The notes: a model not told the origin generated them from the sequence alone. Counted from the stretch's first letter, positions 34,361 to 42,591 are shown. The stretch is DNA of 64,000 nucleotides from Faeciplasma sp045660445 (GCA_045660445.1 JAZRDR010000010.1:242518-306517), one strand, 5' to 3'. Translations and numbers: made by a program.

Positions 34361-36687
34361 TTTATATGCAAAAATGCGAACTTTTCATCAACCACAGAAC
34401 AGTTTATATCGTTGATGCATGGGTCTGAGATCATATCAGAAAGTATGGGCTCGATTTCCGAGGAAATAACGCGCAGGATCTCACGCGCTCCGAAATGCTT
34501 ATAATCAGAAAGAATAACAACTCTTTGGGCAACATCGCTTGAGAATGCGACGTTTTTATTAAAGGGCAAAAGCTGATTTGACAAAGTGTCGAGACGATGT
34601 GACGCGATCTTGACGCAGACATCGTGCGAAAGCTCACTGAAAGAGCAAACACTGTCTATGCGGTTTATAAGCTCGTTAGAGAAAACATTAGCCAACCCCT
34701 TACGAGGAGACTGCGAATCAATCTCACGGTTGAAGCCGAGAAGTGCGTGATTTGACACACAAGCGTTTGTTGTGAAGATGACAATCGTGTTTTTAAATGA
34801 TACGCGTCTGCCCGTAGAATCGGTTATAAAGCCATTATCAAGGATCTGAAGCATAAGTGATTTAACCTCTCGATCAGCTTTTTCGAATTCATCAAACAAA
34901 ACAACTGCAAAGGGATTTCGCTTTACGCTTTCGGTGAGTTCACCGCCCTTGCCAAAGCCAACATATCCGGGAGGAGAGCCAATAAGACGGGAAACACTGT
35001 GAGATTCGCTGAATTCAGTCATATCAAAACGAATGAGAGAATCCCGAGAACCGAATATCGCTTCACTTAAAGCGCATGCAAGCTCGGTTTTCCCGACACC
35101 TGTGGGACCTGAAAACATTAAAGCGCAAAGTGGCTTTGAATGATTCCTTAAAAATGATGAACTTCTTTTTAATGCAAGCACAAGCGAGGATATGGCAGAA
35201 TCCTGACCGAATATGCGTGACGAGATGTATTCCCCTATTTCTTCAGTGCGGTTTGATAAATCCGCAAGATGCGGAACAGATGACTGTAAAGCGACAACAC
35301 TTTCCACGTCTTCTTTTAATACAATAGGAACTGATACTGTTGGGTTTGCGCGCATTGTAAGTGCATCAAAATACGCCTCTTTTGTAACTCTGCCCTGAAC
35401 ATAGTCGTTAAAGATCTTTGAAAGATCAATCTCGGAATCAAAATTATCCGTAAAGGCGTTTAGCTTCACGTTCGAACAAGCTTCATCGATAACATCGATC
35501 GCCTTATCAGGCAGATAACGTTCGGTGATATATCTATCACTAAGCTTGACAGCAGCAGAAATGGCTTCATCAGATATCATAACGCCGTGATGTTTTTCAT
35601 ATTTTTGTTTGATTTTTGTAAGCATTTCGGTTGCAACGGATAAAGAAGGCTCGTATACACGTATAAGACTGAATCGACGCTCGAGAGCCTTATCTTTTTC
35701 GATGAACTTTGTATATTCATCGAACGTTGTAGCTCCGATAACACGAACCTCCCCTCTTGCGAGCATTGGCTTTAATATATTTGCGGCATCTATCGCACCC
35801 TCTGCAGCTCCTGCTCCGACAAGCGTGTGAAGCTCATCTATAAACAAAACTATGTTATTTGATACTGCCGCATCATCGATGCAGTTTTTTAAACGCTCTT
35901 CAAAATCGCCTCTATATTTAGCACCAGCCAAAAGCTGCGTGAGACTGAGCGAGTATATTCTGATGTTTTTAAGCGCATCCGGAACATCTCCATTTGCGAT
36001 CTTAGTTGCAAGTGCCTCGACGATTGCGGTTTTTCCCACTCCTGCCTCGCCAACGATACAGGGATTATTCTTTTGACGACGCAAAAGTATGCCTATAAGT
36101 CGGTTTATTTCGTTTTCGCGGGCAATACATGGATCAAACCCCTCGTTAATAGCCTTTTTAACCATATCATAGGCATATTTATCAAGGAACAAGACTCGGC
36201 TCTTTTTGATCTGGTTACTCATTACAGCACTTTTTTCAACAGCTTCGGTACAGCTTGTAAAGAGTGAGGAGATATTACATTCAAGGTCATACAAGATCCC
36301 CTTTGCTGTTGAATTTTGTTGATTTATTATCGCGCAAAGAAGGTGTTCTGTTCCAACCTTTGTTTTTGAAATCTCAAAAGCAGTCTTTTTTGCGAGATTT
36401 ATGCTTCTTTTGGCGCATGGTGTGAGCATTCTGCCGTCGGTTTGTGTACGCTCGCCAACTCCTATAAGCTCCTCGATGCGCTTTTTAACATTATCCTCGT
36501 TAATTCCGAAACGGTTTAGCAATACACACGCGGCACATTCTTGTATTTTTAGCAATCCCAGAAGAAGATGCTCTGTTCCGATATAGGTGTGACCCATCGA
36601 GCAGGATGAAGCTATTGCTGAGTTTATTGCATCGAGTGCGTTTTGCGTAAAATCCTCTCCACCGTATAATTCGATGAAATCCTTCAT
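34339..36687 (-). CDS. clpC: ClpC-type AAA+ unfoldase (Clp protease ATP-binding subunit)
   Basis: Hexameric Hsp100 unfoldase delivering substrates to ClpP. 782 residues. Two Clp_N repeats (HTYIGTEHLLLGLL near 34, KVGTEHLLCAII near 112), first AAA module Walker A GEAGVGKTAIVEAL around 213 with Walker B IVLFIDELHTLVGAG, second AAA Walker A SGPTGVGKTELACAL around 530 with Walker B AVVLFDEFEKAD. Between the modules the UVR-containing coiled-coil M domain of classical ClpC is replaced by a shorter segment (VQGRVTKEAYFDAL) with no F-E-x-A-A-x-x-R-D pattern. No ctsR, mcsA or mcsB neighbours. Best called a ClpC/ClpA-like paralogue; adaptor usage may differ. Confidence 0.88.
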   Translation of the reverse strand: MKDFIELYGGEDFTQNALDAINSAIASSCSMGHTYIGTEHLLLGLLKIQECAACVLLNRFGINEDNVKKRIEELIGVGERTQTDGRMLTPCAKRSINLAKKTAFEISKTKVGTEHLLCAIINQQNSTAKGILYDLECNISSLFTSCTEAVEKSAVMSNQIKKSRVLFLDKYAYDMVKKAINEGFDPCIARENEINRLIGILLRRQKNNPCIVGEAGVGKTAIVEALATKIANGDVPDALKNIRIYSLSLTQLLAGAKYRGDFEERLKNCIDDAAVSNNIVLFIDELHTLVGAGAAEGAIDAANILKPMLARGEVRVIGATTFDEYTKFIEKDKALERRFSLIRVYEPSLSVATEMLTKIKQKYEKHHGVMISDEAISAAVKLSDRYITERYLPDKAIDVIDEACSNVKLNAFTDNFDSEIDLSKIFNDYVQGRVTKEAYFDALTMRANPTVSVPIVLKEDVESVVALQSSVPHLADLSNRTEEIGEYISSRIFGQDSAISSLVLALKRSSSFLRNHSKPLCALMFSGPTGVGKTELACALSEAIFGSRDSLIRFDMTEFSESHSVSRLIGSPPGYVGFGKGGELTESVKRNPFAVVLFDEFEKADREVKSLMLQILDNGFITDSTGRRVSFKNTIVIFTTNACVSNHALLGFNREIDSQSPRKGLANVFSNELINRIDSVCSFSELSHDVCVKIASHRLDTLSNQLLPFNKNVAFSSDVAQRVVILSDYKHFGAREILRVISSEIEPILSDMISDPCINDINCSVVDEKFAFLHINKNPAVV

Positions 36688-36883
36688 ATATATCGCTTCC
36701 TTTCTTGCAAATATATTTGACAGGTTTTATGGTCTATAATCACTTGGTCTTATTATTGTATGCTTTGGTGCGGCTTGGCTAATAACTGCATTAAGAAATT
36801 TTGTAACACAAAAAAGCAGGTAGCATAAAATGAAGTATAAAGCAATCAAATGCTTTAAAACTTACACAAAAGGAGACAGATTT

Positions 36884-37069
36884 ATGAACGGTTCATGTTT
36901 CGGAGGATGCTGGTGGATTATTATTTTGATTCTTATTCTCCTCTGCTGCTGCAATAACAACGGTAATGGCTGCGGTATCACCGGTAACAGCAACAACGGA
37001 TGCTGCTGCAATAATAACAACAACGGCAATAACAACTGTTGCTGCTGCGACAACACATCCTGCTGCTAA
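36884..37069 (+). CDS. Cys/Asn-rich small membrane protein (HCB-type, high-cysteine)
   Basis: 61 residues from ATG 36884, with AGGAG 8 bases upstream; a longer frame from 36830 lacks such a site. N-terminus MNGSCFGGCWW, a very hydrophobic helix IIILILILL, then a low-complexity tail of runs of Cys (CCC, CCCC) and Asn/Gly, ending NTSCC. There are 18 or so cysteines. This matches the proteins often annotated as chorion-class high-cysteine HCB protein 13 in Clostridia, a name by resemblance only. A coat- or surface-associated disulfide- or metal-binding protein is plausible. A terminator follows directly, so it is monocistronic. Confidence 0.8.
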   Translation: MNGSCFGGCWWIIILILILLCCCNNNGNGCGITGNSNNGCCCNNNNNGNNNCCCCDNTSCC

Positions 37070-37079
37070 AAAGCATAAT

Positions 37080-37112
37080 AAAAAGGCACCCAGCGATTGG
37101 GTGCTTTTTTTC
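37080..37112 (+). terminator. Terminator after the high-cysteine gene
   Basis: GCACCCA, 5-base loop, TGGGTGC, followed by seven T, beginning 11 bases after the stop codon at 37069. Confidence 0.85.
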
Positions 37113-37121
37113 ATTATTATA

Positions 37122-37150
37122 TTGCCTTGACACGTCAAATATGGTAAAAT
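37122..37150 (+). promoter_or_regulatory. Promoter of the GH10 gene with operator-like dyad
   Basis: TTGCCT (37122-37127), 17 bases, TAAAAT (37145-37150). The -35/spacer junction holds TTGACACGTCAA (37127-37138), two inverted TTGAC half-sites with a 2-base centre, a position suited to a repressor. An alternative -35 is the TTGACA within the dyad, with a poorer -10 (TATCGT) 17 bases on. Confidence 0.6.
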
Positions 37151-37185
37151 ATCGTTGAATACTATATTAAGGATGATGATTTTAT

Positions 37186-38433
37186 ATGAATATCAAAAGA
37201 CTCATTTCAATCATATTGGCTGCTATGCTTTTATTAACTATATGCACTGCTTGCGAAAGCGGCTCAAAAAAAGCACAGGTGAAATATGAATACGGATTGG
37301 AAGACAGCCCTTATGACTTGGCCGAAGCATTGACGACCGACAGCTTGAAAGATCTTTGCAAAGACTATTTCATGCTTGGTGTTGGTCTTACAGGCAATGC
37401 AATCGGCACAGCAGCTGTTAATTCATTGGAATATATGACTGTTGCTAAGTATCACTTCAACAGCGTTACTTTGACAAATCTTATGAAGCCGTCATTTATT
37501 CTTGACCAAGACGGATGCATTGAGAATGCCAAGGACGGCGATGAGACAGTTCCCGCGGTTAAGTTTGATTCAGTTGATCCTACACTTCAGTGGTGTTTGG
37601 ATAACGGCATTCAGATGAGAGGACACACCCTTGTTTGGCACGCTCAGACTCCCGAATGGTTCTTTAAAGAAGGATTTGAAAATAACGGTGCATGGGTTGA
37701 CTATGACACAATGGCTGCAAGACTTGACAGTTATATCAAGCAAGTGGTAATATATTGTCAGGAAGAATACCCCGGTGTTATTTATGCTTGGGATGTTGTT
37801 AATGAGGCTGTTGACATTGAAAGTGCTGACCCCAACAGCTACTTTGGAGTTAGAACGAAGCACGATGGCACCAAGGATAATCCTTGGTATGTAACATTGG
37901 GCGAGGATTACGTTGAGCTCGCATTCACCAGCGCAAGAAAATATTGCGACCCTGAGGTTAAGCTTTTCTATAACGACTTCAATACGTTCCAATCAGGCAA
38001 ACGCGATAATATATATAATCTTTGTAAGAGCCTTGCCGAAAAAAGGATCATTGACGGCATTGGAATGCAGGGATATTGGGGAATCGGTTGGCCCGGCCTT
38101 TCGGATATTGAATCTGCGATCATTAAATTTGCAACGCTTGATCTTGAGATCCACGTTACTGAACTTAGCTGTGGCGTTGACAATCTTTCAAAGGAAAATC
38201 TTGAAATTCAGGCAGACAGATATGCGGAATATTTCAAGATGTTCCAGCGACTTGACACAATGGGCGGCGGTCCTGCAAACATCACATCTGTTACACTCTT
38301 TGGACTTCAGGACGGATTTGTAATGTATGGCACCGATACCGAAACTACAAGACTGTTCGACACTAAATTCCAGCCCAAGCCTTGCTTCTATAGCATTCAG
38401 AAGGTTATGGATGAGCTTTATTATGTTTGGTAA
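37186..38433 (+). CDS. Lipoprotein endo-beta-1,4-xylanase, GH10 family
   Basis: Secreted glycoside hydrolase that cleaves the xylan backbone. 415 residues. Signal peptide 1-20 with a lipobox-like LTICTAC, so acylation probably at Cys 23 (Cys 20 is an alternative). GH10 TIM barrel: RGHTLVWHAQTPEW (substrate-binding His/Trp), WDVVNEAVD with the acid/base Glu at 207, FYNDFNT, and HVTELS with the nucleophile Glu at 326. No carbohydrate-binding module or dockerin, so it is a membrane-tethered, single-domain enzyme. It has its own promoter and lies apart from other xylan genes. A four-helix membrane protein follows after 52 bases. Confidence 0.92.
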   Translation: MNIKRLISIILAAMLLLTICTACESGSKKAQVKYEYGLEDSPYDLAEALTTDSLKDLCKDYFMLGVGLTGNAIGTAAVNSLEYMTVAKYHFNSVTLTNLMKPSFILDQDGCIENAKDGDETVPAVKFDSVDPTLQWCLDNGIQMRGHTLVWHAQTPEWFFKEGFENNGAWVDYDTMAARLDSYIKQVVIYCQEEYPGVIYAWDVVNEAVDIESADPNSYFGVRTKHDGTKDNPWYVTLGEDYVELAFTSARKYCDPEVKLFYNDFNTFQSGKRDNIYNLCKSLAEKRIIDGIGMQGYWGIGWPGLSDIESAIIKFATLDLEIHVTELSCGVDNLSKENLEIQADRYAEYFKMFQRLDTMGGGPANITSVTLFGLQDGFVMYGTDTETTRLFDTKFQPKPCFYSIQKVMDELYYVW

Positions 38434-38485
38434 AATAAATATATAACACTTAAAACTGCAAAACGATAACAACGGAGGAAACATA

Positions 38486-39016
38486 ATGAGAGACGATTCG
38501 CTTAGAACGATGCTTTACGGTCTTGCAAGATGCGGACTGCTTATACTTTTGAATCTCTTTGCAACAATAATCGGAAAGACAGCTATTTTGGGTGTTGTGG
38601 GAACATTTATTCCAAGGCTTCAGCTTTATAACAAGCCGTTGCTTTTAAGCTTTATCTCCTGGCTTATACCTGCAATATTGCTTACTGCTTTATTTGCCGA
38701 TGATGCAAAAAGACACACAGCATATGGCAGATATAATGCGATAAACATATCTATCATAATGATCTTGACCGCAGCTTTATATTATGCTCCCGTGTTCCTT
38801 TTGGACTATATCACCGATAAGAATGCAGTCGCAGGTGTTCATGCAATATACTTTACAAGTGAATGGATATCTGTGATTGATGAAAATATTCAGATATATG
38901 CACTTATGGGAGCTGCTTTGCAGATGCTTCTTTCAATAGGCTCTTATATACTTGCAAGAAAGTATTATCTTAAGAAGTTTGAAAGCGGCGAATATGAGTA
39001 TGAATATGACCGATAA
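38486..39016 (+). CDS. Polytopic membrane protein of unknown function
   Basis: 176 residues with about four or five hydrophobic stretches (12-38, 50-68, 86-110, 133-160) and an acidic C-terminus rich in Glu and Tyr (FESGEYEYEYDR). GGAGG stands 7 bases before ATG 38486. It follows the GH10 gene with no terminator between, so the two may be co-transcribed. No family recognised. Confidence 0.75.
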   Translation: MRDDSLRTMLYGLARCGLLILLNLFATIIGKTAILGVVGTFIPRLQLYNKPLLLSFISWLIPAILLTALFADDAKRHTAYGRYNAINISIIMILTAALYYAPVFLLDYITDKNAVAGVHAIYFTSEWISVIDENIQIYALMGAALQMLLSIGSYILARKYYLKKFESGEYEYEYDR

Positions 39017-39021
39017 ATAGA

Positions 39022-39058
39022 AAAAATCCCTGCTAAGCAGATGCTTGGCAGGGATCGT
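39022..39058. terminator. Bidirectional terminator between 38486 gene and HATPase gene
   Basis: ATCCCTGC and GCAGGGAT form an 8-bp stem, continued inside by AAGCA / TGCTT after a single mismatch, with A-run before and T-run after. It serves both converging genes. Confidence 0.9.
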
Positions 39059-39062
39059 TTTT

Positions 39063-39827
39063 TTAATATTCAATGCCATCAACCTCGATAAAATCAAGCT
39101 TTGAAAGCAATATATTTGCGAGCGAGAAGGTGTTGTTTTTAATGACAGCTTTTGGTGAACGCAATCCGTCAACCTCGGTACACAAGGGAAGCTTGAGAGA
39201 AAGTGCAAAACCATCGTTTTCGGCAGATTCGAAAATAACGGAAGCCTCATGAGCCTCACAGAACTTTTTAAGAATAGAAAATCCGCTTACGACTTCATCG
39301 TCACTCATATAGCTTGCGGCATCAGCAACAGTCATGCCATAACCGTTGTCGATTATCTGAACACAGGCACAGTCGGAAAGGAGCTTGACGCACACCTTCA
39401 CTCTTCCCTCTTCCCGATCGATATTGGCAAACGAGTTGACCAAGAGGTTAAGCAAGCAGGAGCTGAACCTATCAGCATCGAGCTTTACAAAAATATCAGC
39501 GTGCGAACGCTCGTACTCGATAACGATGCCGGTTTTTCTGAGCATTGAACGGCAAGTGCCGAGCGTGTCCTCGATAAAGGCATTAAGCTCAATAACTGAG
39601 AAATTAAGAGGGCTATTATATTTATGGATTTCGATGATATTAGCAACCTCGGCAAGTACTTTGAAGCAGCAAGCGTTCTGTTTTTTTAATATTTCAAGCT
39701 CGCGGTACATTTCATTTTCCTCGAGAGAAAAAGCAAACTGAGAGGAAAGCGAAATAGCCTCGCGCATATTTTTGCTTATGGTATTTATGGAATGGTGACT
39801 TATATTACATTTCTTAATTTCGCTCAC
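39063..39827 (-). CDS. Orphan histidine-kinase-like protein without phosphoacceptor His
   Basis: 254 residues from a GTG at 39827, chosen because GGGAGG is 7 bases upstream. No membrane helix and no sensor domain. Residues about 10-85 look like a dimerisation helix pair; its start ISKNMREAIS aligns with the usual ISHELRTPLS, placing Lys where the phosphorylated His should be. The C-terminal part is an HATPase domain: N-box LLNLLVNSFAN, G1 IIDNGYGM, and a weak F/G2 region GFSILKKFCEAHEASV. A coiled coil (EENEMYRELEILKKQ) links the helices. No response regulator is adjacent. ATP binding is likely; autophosphorylation is doubtful. It could be an anti-sigma-like or pseudokinase regulator. Confidence 0.75.
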   Translation of the reverse strand: MSEIKKCNISHHSINTISKNMREAISLSSQFAFSLEENEMYRELEILKKQNACCFKVLAEVANIIEIHKYNSPLNFSVIELNAFIEDTLGTCRSMLRKTGIVIEYERSHADIFVKLDADRFSSCLLNLLVNSFANIDREEGRVKVCVKLLSDCACVQIIDNGYGMTVADAASYMSDDEVVSGFSILKKFCEAHEASVIFESAENDGFALSLKLPLCTEVDGLRSPKAVIKNNTFSLANILLSKLDFIEVDGIEY

Positions 39828-39868
39828 CTTAAATCCTCCCTCTTTCAATAGATTGTATGTCGATTTAT

Positions 39869-39897
39869 ATTATAACACCCAAAAATGAAATAGTAAA
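39869..39897 (-). promoter_or_regulatory. Promoter of the HATPase gene
   Basis: Minus-strand TTTACT (39892-39897), 17-base spacer, TATAAT (39869-39874), about 42 bases above the GTG start. Confidence 0.65.
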
Positions 39898-39995
39898 GCA
39901 TTTTTCTACACATTTCGACAGACAAATATAATAAAATACACAAAACCATAAGATAAATATGAACAAATATCATTGATATTTTTTTGTCAAAACAC

Positions 39996-40024
39996 TTGCA
40001 AAATAACTCAATATAGTGTAAGAT
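39996..40024 (+). promoter_or_regulatory. Promoter of gap
   Basis: TTGCAA (39996-40001), 17 bases, TAAGAT (40019-40024). The start codon follows at 40071 behind TTTGGAGGTAATC, a strong ribosome binding site. Confidence 0.65.
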
Positions 40025-40070
40025 TATAGATGCATAAAAGCAATATATTTTCATTTGGAGGTAATCTAAA

Positions 40071-41108
40071 ATGTCAGTTAAAGTTGCAATTAATGGTTTC
40101 GGCAGAATCGGACGTCTCGCTTTCAGACAGATGTTCGGCGCAGAAGGTTATGAGATCGTTGCTATCAACGACCTTACCAAGCCCTCTATGCTCGCTCACC
40201 TTCTCAAGTATGATACCGCTCAGGGCGGCTACTGCGGAAGAATCGGCGAAGGTCTCCACACTGTTGAAGCTAACGACGAAGAAGGTACAATCACTGTTGA
40301 CGGCAAGACCCTTAAGATCTACGCTGAAAAGGACGCTGTAAACTGCCCTTGGGGTGAACTCGGCGTTGACGTAGTTCTCGAGTGCACAGGCTTCTACTGC
40401 TCTAAGGACAAGAGCCAGGCTCACATCACAGCTGGCGCTAAGAAGGTTGTAATCTCTGCTCCTGCAGGCAACGATCTTCCTACTATTGTTTACGGCGTAA
40501 ACGAAAATACCCTTACAGCAGAAGATACCATTATTTCCGCTGCATCCTGCACCACCAACTGCTTGGCTCCTATGGCTAAGGCTCTTAACGACTATGCTGC
40601 TATCCAGAGCGGTATCATGTCCACCATTCACGCTTACACCGGCGACCAGATGATCCTTGACGGTCCTCACAGAAAGGGTGACCTTAGAAGAGCTAGAGCT
40701 GGCGCTGCTAACATCGTTCCTAACTCTACCGGCGCTGCTAAGGCTATCGGTCTTGTAATTCCCGAACTCAACGGCAAGCTCATCGGCTCTGCACAGAGAG
40801 TTCCCGTTCCTACAGGTTCCACCACTATCCTTACTGCTGTTGTTAAGGGCGAAAACGTTACCAAGGATGGCATCAACGCTGCTATGAAGGCTGTTGCTTC
40901 TGATTCCTATGGCTACAACGAAGATCAGATCGTTTCTTCTGACGTTATCGGCATGACCTACGGTTCCTTGTTCGATGCTACTCAGACCATGGTTGCTAAG
41001 ATCGCTGAAGATCTTTACGAAGTTCAGGTTGTTTCTTGGTACGACAACGAAAACTCCTACACCAGCCAGATGGTTAGAACCATCAAGTACTTCGCAGAGC
41101 TTGCTTAA
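40071..41108 (+). CDS. gap: Glyceraldehyde-3-phosphate dehydrogenase, type I
   Basis: NAD-dependent glycolytic enzyme making 1,3-bisphosphoglycerate. 345 residues. Rossmann start VAINGFGRIGRLAFRQ; catalytic SAASCTTNC with Cys 160; GAAKAIGLVIPELNGKL; C-terminal VVSWYDNENSYTSQMVRT. Codon use (GGC, CTC, TAC, AAG, GCT favoured) is much more biased than in neighbours, as expected for a highly expressed gene. Monocistronic: own promoter and strong terminator; pgk and tpi are not beside it. Confidence 0.98.
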   Translation: MSVKVAINGFGRIGRLAFRQMFGAEGYEIVAINDLTKPSMLAHLLKYDTAQGGYCGRIGEGLHTVEANDEEGTITVDGKTLKIYAEKDAVNCPWGELGVDVVLECTGFYCSKDKSQAHITAGAKKVVISAPAGNDLPTIVYGVNENTLTAEDTIISAASCTTNCLAPMAKALNDYAAIQSGIMSTIHAYTGDQMILDGPHRKGDLRRARAGAANIVPNSTGAAKAIGLVIPELNGKLIGSAQRVPVPTGSTTILTAVVKGENVTKDGINAAMKAVASDSYGYNEDQIVSSDVIGMTYGSLFDATQTMVAKIAEDLYEVQVVSWYDNENSYTSQMVRTIKYFAELA

Positions 41109-41137
41109 TTGAAAGCTTAAGATTTACGCTAAATGAT

Positions 41138-41170
41138 GAAAACCGCTTCCCTTTCGGGAGGCGGTTTTTT
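41138..41170 (+). terminator. Terminator after gap
   Basis: AAACCGCTTCCC, loop TTTC, GGGAGGCGGTTT with one G-T pair, then a T-run. Confidence 0.9.
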
Positions 41171-41185
41171 GTTATGCATTTATCT

Positions 41186-41254
41186 AGAGGCGAGCCGTGC
41201 ACCGCGCCGCCCGAGCGGAGTGAGGGCGAGTGCGGATGCGTGGCGAGCTGCGGT
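41186..41254. repeat. GC-rich, purine-rich intergenic island 2
   Basis: About 69 bases between the facing terminators of gap and ychF. Contains GAGGCGAGCCGTGC, CCGAGCGGAGTGAGGGCGAG and GCGTGGCGAGCTGCGG. G-rich on the plus strand, no gene. It belongs with the islands at 26721, 43705 and 52968. Confidence 0.6.
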
Positions 41255-41255
41255 C

Positions 41256-41287
41256 AAAAAAAGCTCCCCTGAAAAATCAAGGGAGCT
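41256..41287 (-). terminator. Terminator after ychF
   Basis: Minus-strand AGCTCCCTTGA, loop TTTT, TCAGGGGAGCT (11 bp with one G-T pair), followed by seven T; starts about 7 bases past the ychF stop. Confidence 0.88.
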
Positions 41288-41293
41288 AAATGA

Positions 41294-42388
41294 TTATACA
41301 TTAAATCTGAACAAAACAACGTCGCCATCGCGCATGACGTATTCCTTGCCTTCGGAACGGATAAGGCCCTTTTCGCGGGCTGCAACCATTGTTCCGCAAG
41401 CCTTAAGATCATCGAACGCTACAACCTCTGCACGAATGAAACCACGCTCAAAGTCAGTGTGGATCTTGCCTGCAGCTTGAGGAGCCTTGGTGCCGTTTGT
41501 TATGGTCCAAGCGCGGCATTCGTCCTTACCTGCGGTGAGGAACGAGATAAGTCCCAAAAGTGCATAGCCTTCTTTAATAACGCGGTTAAGGCCGGAAACT
41601 GTTAGTCCGAGTTCAGCAAGGAACATTGCCTTGTCATCAGCGTCCATATCAGCGATCTCCTGCTCGATCTGAGCGCAGATGGGCAAAACAACGGATCCTT
41701 CAGCATCAGCAATTTCTTTAACAACAAGGAAGTTCTTATTCTCTTCCACATTACCTGTAAAGTCATCCTCGCAAAGGTTTGCGGCATAGATAACAGGCTT
41801 TTGAGAAAGAAGAGGAGTTGACTTTATCATTTCCCTTTCTTCATCAGTGAAGGGATAGCTTCTTGCAGACTTTCCTGATTCAAGATGAGCAAGGAGCCCT
41901 TCGGTGAGATCGATATCTGCTTGATATTTCTTATCGCCCTTAAGCATTTTCTTAGCCTTGTCCAAACGACGTTCGAGAACTTCCATATCAGCAAATATAA
42001 GCTCTAAATCAATTGTTTCAATATCACGCTTGGGATCGACTGAACCTTCAACGTGAATGATATCGTCAGACTCAAAGCAACGAACAACGTGAATGATAGC
42101 GTCGCACTCGCGGATGTTCGCTAAGAACTTGTTGCCCAAGCCCTCACCCTTTGAGGCACCTTTAACAAGGCCTGCTATGTCAACAAACTCAAGTGTTGCG
42201 GGGGTGAACTTTGTGGGTTCATACATTCTTGCAAGCTCGTCAAGTCTTTCATCGGGAACGGAAACGATTCCGACATTAGGCTCTATCGTGCAGAAGGGAT
42301 AGTTTGCAGACTCGGCGCCTGCGTTTGTTAAAGCATTAAAAAGTGTACTCTTTCCGACATTCGGAAGACCAACCATGCCAAGTTTCAT
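41294..42388 (-). CDS. ychF: Redox-regulated ATPase YchF (OLA1 family)
   Basis: Obg-like P-loop ATPase that associates with ribosomes; prefers ATP over GTP. 364 residues from ATG 42388 (MKLGMVGLPNVGKSTL); the frame is open further upstream but the P-loop begins right after this Met. Motifs: G1 GLPNVGKST, G3 DIAGLVKGASKGEGLGN, a coiled-coil helical insert about 130-200, and a C-terminal TGS domain with GKDECRAWTI, HTDFERGFIRAEVV and VMRDGDVVLFRFNV. It is third after trpS and a 51-aa gene. Confidence 0.97.
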   Translation of the reverse strand: MKLGMVGLPNVGKSTLFNALTNAGAESANYPFCTIEPNVGIVSVPDERLDELARMYEPTKFTPATLEFVDIAGLVKGASKGEGLGNKFLANIRECDAIIHVVRCFESDDIIHVEGSVDPKRDIETIDLELIFADMEVLERRLDKAKKMLKGDKKYQADIDLTEGLLAHLESGKSARSYPFTDEEREMIKSTPLLSQKPVIYAANLCEDDFTGNVEENKNFLVVKEIADAEGSVVLPICAQIEQEIADMDADDKAMFLAELGLTVSGLNRVIKEGYALLGLISFLTAGKDECRAWTITNGTKAPQAAGKIHTDFERGFIRAEVVAFDDLKACGTMVAAREKGLIRSEGKEYVMRDGDVVLFRFNV

Positions 42389-42414
42389 ATATAAAACATC
42401 TCCAAATTCGTTAA

Positions 42415-42570
42415 TTAATAGCCGACAATCAAGCGGTATATGACATAAACCCAACTCATGCAGCCATGAATGATTGCCCAAAGAATTGAGTGATTACAGG
42501 AAAACGAAATAATCATTGCCAGACAGGAGCCCATGGTGATTCCTGCGGTAGCGGCTGTTTTTTTGTCCAT
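42415..42570 (-). CDS. 51-aa membrane microprotein between trpS and ychF
   Basis: ATG 42570 with GGAG 8 bases upstream opens a 51-codon frame ending TAA at 42415. The product begins MDKKTAATAGITMGSC, continues with a hydrophobic segment LAMIISFSC, then NHSILWAIIHGCMSW and VYVIYRLIVGY. Two short membrane helices separated by Asn-His, with SI-x-WAI-x-HG and W-x-YVIY patterns, look like a conserved small-protein family of gut Clostridia that I recall but cannot name. It fills the gap between trpS (22 bases upstream) and ychF (26 bases downstream) with a proper ribosome binding site, so I consider it real. Confidence 0.8.
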   Translation of the reverse strand: MDKKTAATAGITMGSCLAMIISFSCNHSILWAIIHGCMSWVYVIYRLIVGY

Positions 42571-42591
42571 TTATGTCACTCCAAATTTATA

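Noticed and set aside
36719..36743. TTGACA and TATAAT near each other upstream of the high-cysteine gene
   Set aside because: Only 12 bases separate the boxes, too short for a sigma-A promoter.
40074..40670. 198-codon minus-strand open frame
   Set aside because: Mirror frame of gap, caused by its strong codon bias.
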